From Lapidilactobacillus bayanensis (GTDB lineage: Bacteria > Bacillota > Bacilli > Lactobacillales > Lactobacillaceae): a stretch of DNA of 64,000 nt. The stretch is from contig NZ_RHOX01000009.1 in NCBI RefSeq assembly GCF_003946695.1, positions 29,571 to 93,570 of the forward strand. The letters are read 5' to 3'. Shown one piece after another: positions 63,925-64,000 of this stretch. The notes beneath the pieces are model-generated. The model had not been told where the DNA came from, searched no databases, and saw nothing but the letters and a program-made list of their open reading frames with translations. The position numbers and the translations under genes were made by a program. How positions within the stretch are numbered: position 1 is the first letter of the stretch; every line of letters begins with the position of its first letter.

Positions 63925-64000
63925 ATCGAGTAGGAAGTAATTGTAAATTACCGTCCTCTCACACCACCGTACGTACGATTCCGTATACGGCGGTTCAATA
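63925..64000 (-). mobile_element. Group II intron, 3' end (continues past the window)
   Basis: Read leftward, a domain V hairpin lies at 63994-63963. ACCGCCGTA pairs with TACGGTGGT, then a two-base CG bulge, then a TACG/CGTA stem capped by GAAT. A domain VI stem follows (GTAATT-TAC-AATTAC inside GGACG...TTCC) and the intron ends near 63925. This is the 3' end of a group II intron inserted in R1a. Its reverse transcriptase gene, if any, lies outside. Confidence 0.85.

Noticed and set aside
1..64000. CRISPR arrays, tRNA or rRNA genes, transposases
   Set aside because: No regularly spaced short repeats, cloverleaf genes or transposase motifs were seen; the repeats present are long, irregularly placed hairpins.

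Overview
The window looks like chromosomal DNA from a low-GC Gram-positive of the family Lactobacillaceae. The evidence is the gene content and order: glnQHMP, ptsHI next to clpE, mreCD-minCD-amino acid ABC, valS-folC-radC, rex, nifS-thiI, ezrA, rpsD, and a phoPR-pst operon. Regulation is also typical of Firmicutes: T-boxes, a TPP riboswitch, CIRCE and CtsR boxes, and cre-like sites. The species cannot be named from sequence alone. No transposase, CRISPR array, rRNA or tRNA gene was seen.

Layout: 0.4-1.7 kb, an ECF-type sigma factor overlapping a PH-like membrane protein gene. 1.8-5.1 kb, a glutamine-type ABC operon (glnQHMP). 5.9-9.8 kb, an iron/siderophore-type ABC importer. 10.1-12.5 kb, ptsHI and a small gene. 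12.8-15.1 kb, clpE under a CIRCE plus CtsR promoter. 15.9-18.1 kb, a DUF1827-like gene, a choloylglycine-hydrolase family enzyme and a TauE/SafE exporter. 18.5-21.1 kb, a fused ABC exporter divergent from a frameshifted secreted peptide gene. 21.3-21.7 kb, the 5' piece of a group II intron. 21.9-25.1 kb, riboswitch-controlled thiT and a histidine-type ABC importer behind a T-box. 25.2-28.4 kb, mreCD-minCD. 29-35 kb, an oligosaccharide (rhamnogalacturonide-type) cluster where mreB would be expected. 35.1-46.5 kb, radC, folC, valS, rex, thiI, nifS and ezrA. 46.7-48 kb, a free methionine sulfoxide reductase gene and rpsD. 48.1-55.5 kb, an accessory region of small membrane and secreted proteins. 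55.8-63.3 kb, phoPR-pstSCABB-phoU. The right edge enters a second group II intron.

Three kinds of structure are not explained by the genes. First, a family of long hairpin-forming intergenic repeats (R1) recurs in at least eight places. One copy sits inside the valS leader, and two copies carry a group II intron at the same internal site. A second family (R2) lies inside two ABC operons. Second, the accessory region contains six tiny membrane-protein genes, including a tandemly duplicated pair, and several genes in the window are broken by one nonsense codon or one missing base. Third, three promoters in the accessory region carry the same palindrome (GCAAG-N5-CTTGC type), each exactly 23 bp upstream of a -10 box. 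They drive a DUF975-type gene, a secreted protein gene and a VanZ-like gene around a membrane-anchored XRE regulator, and I regard this as the best candidate for an undescribed regulatory module.
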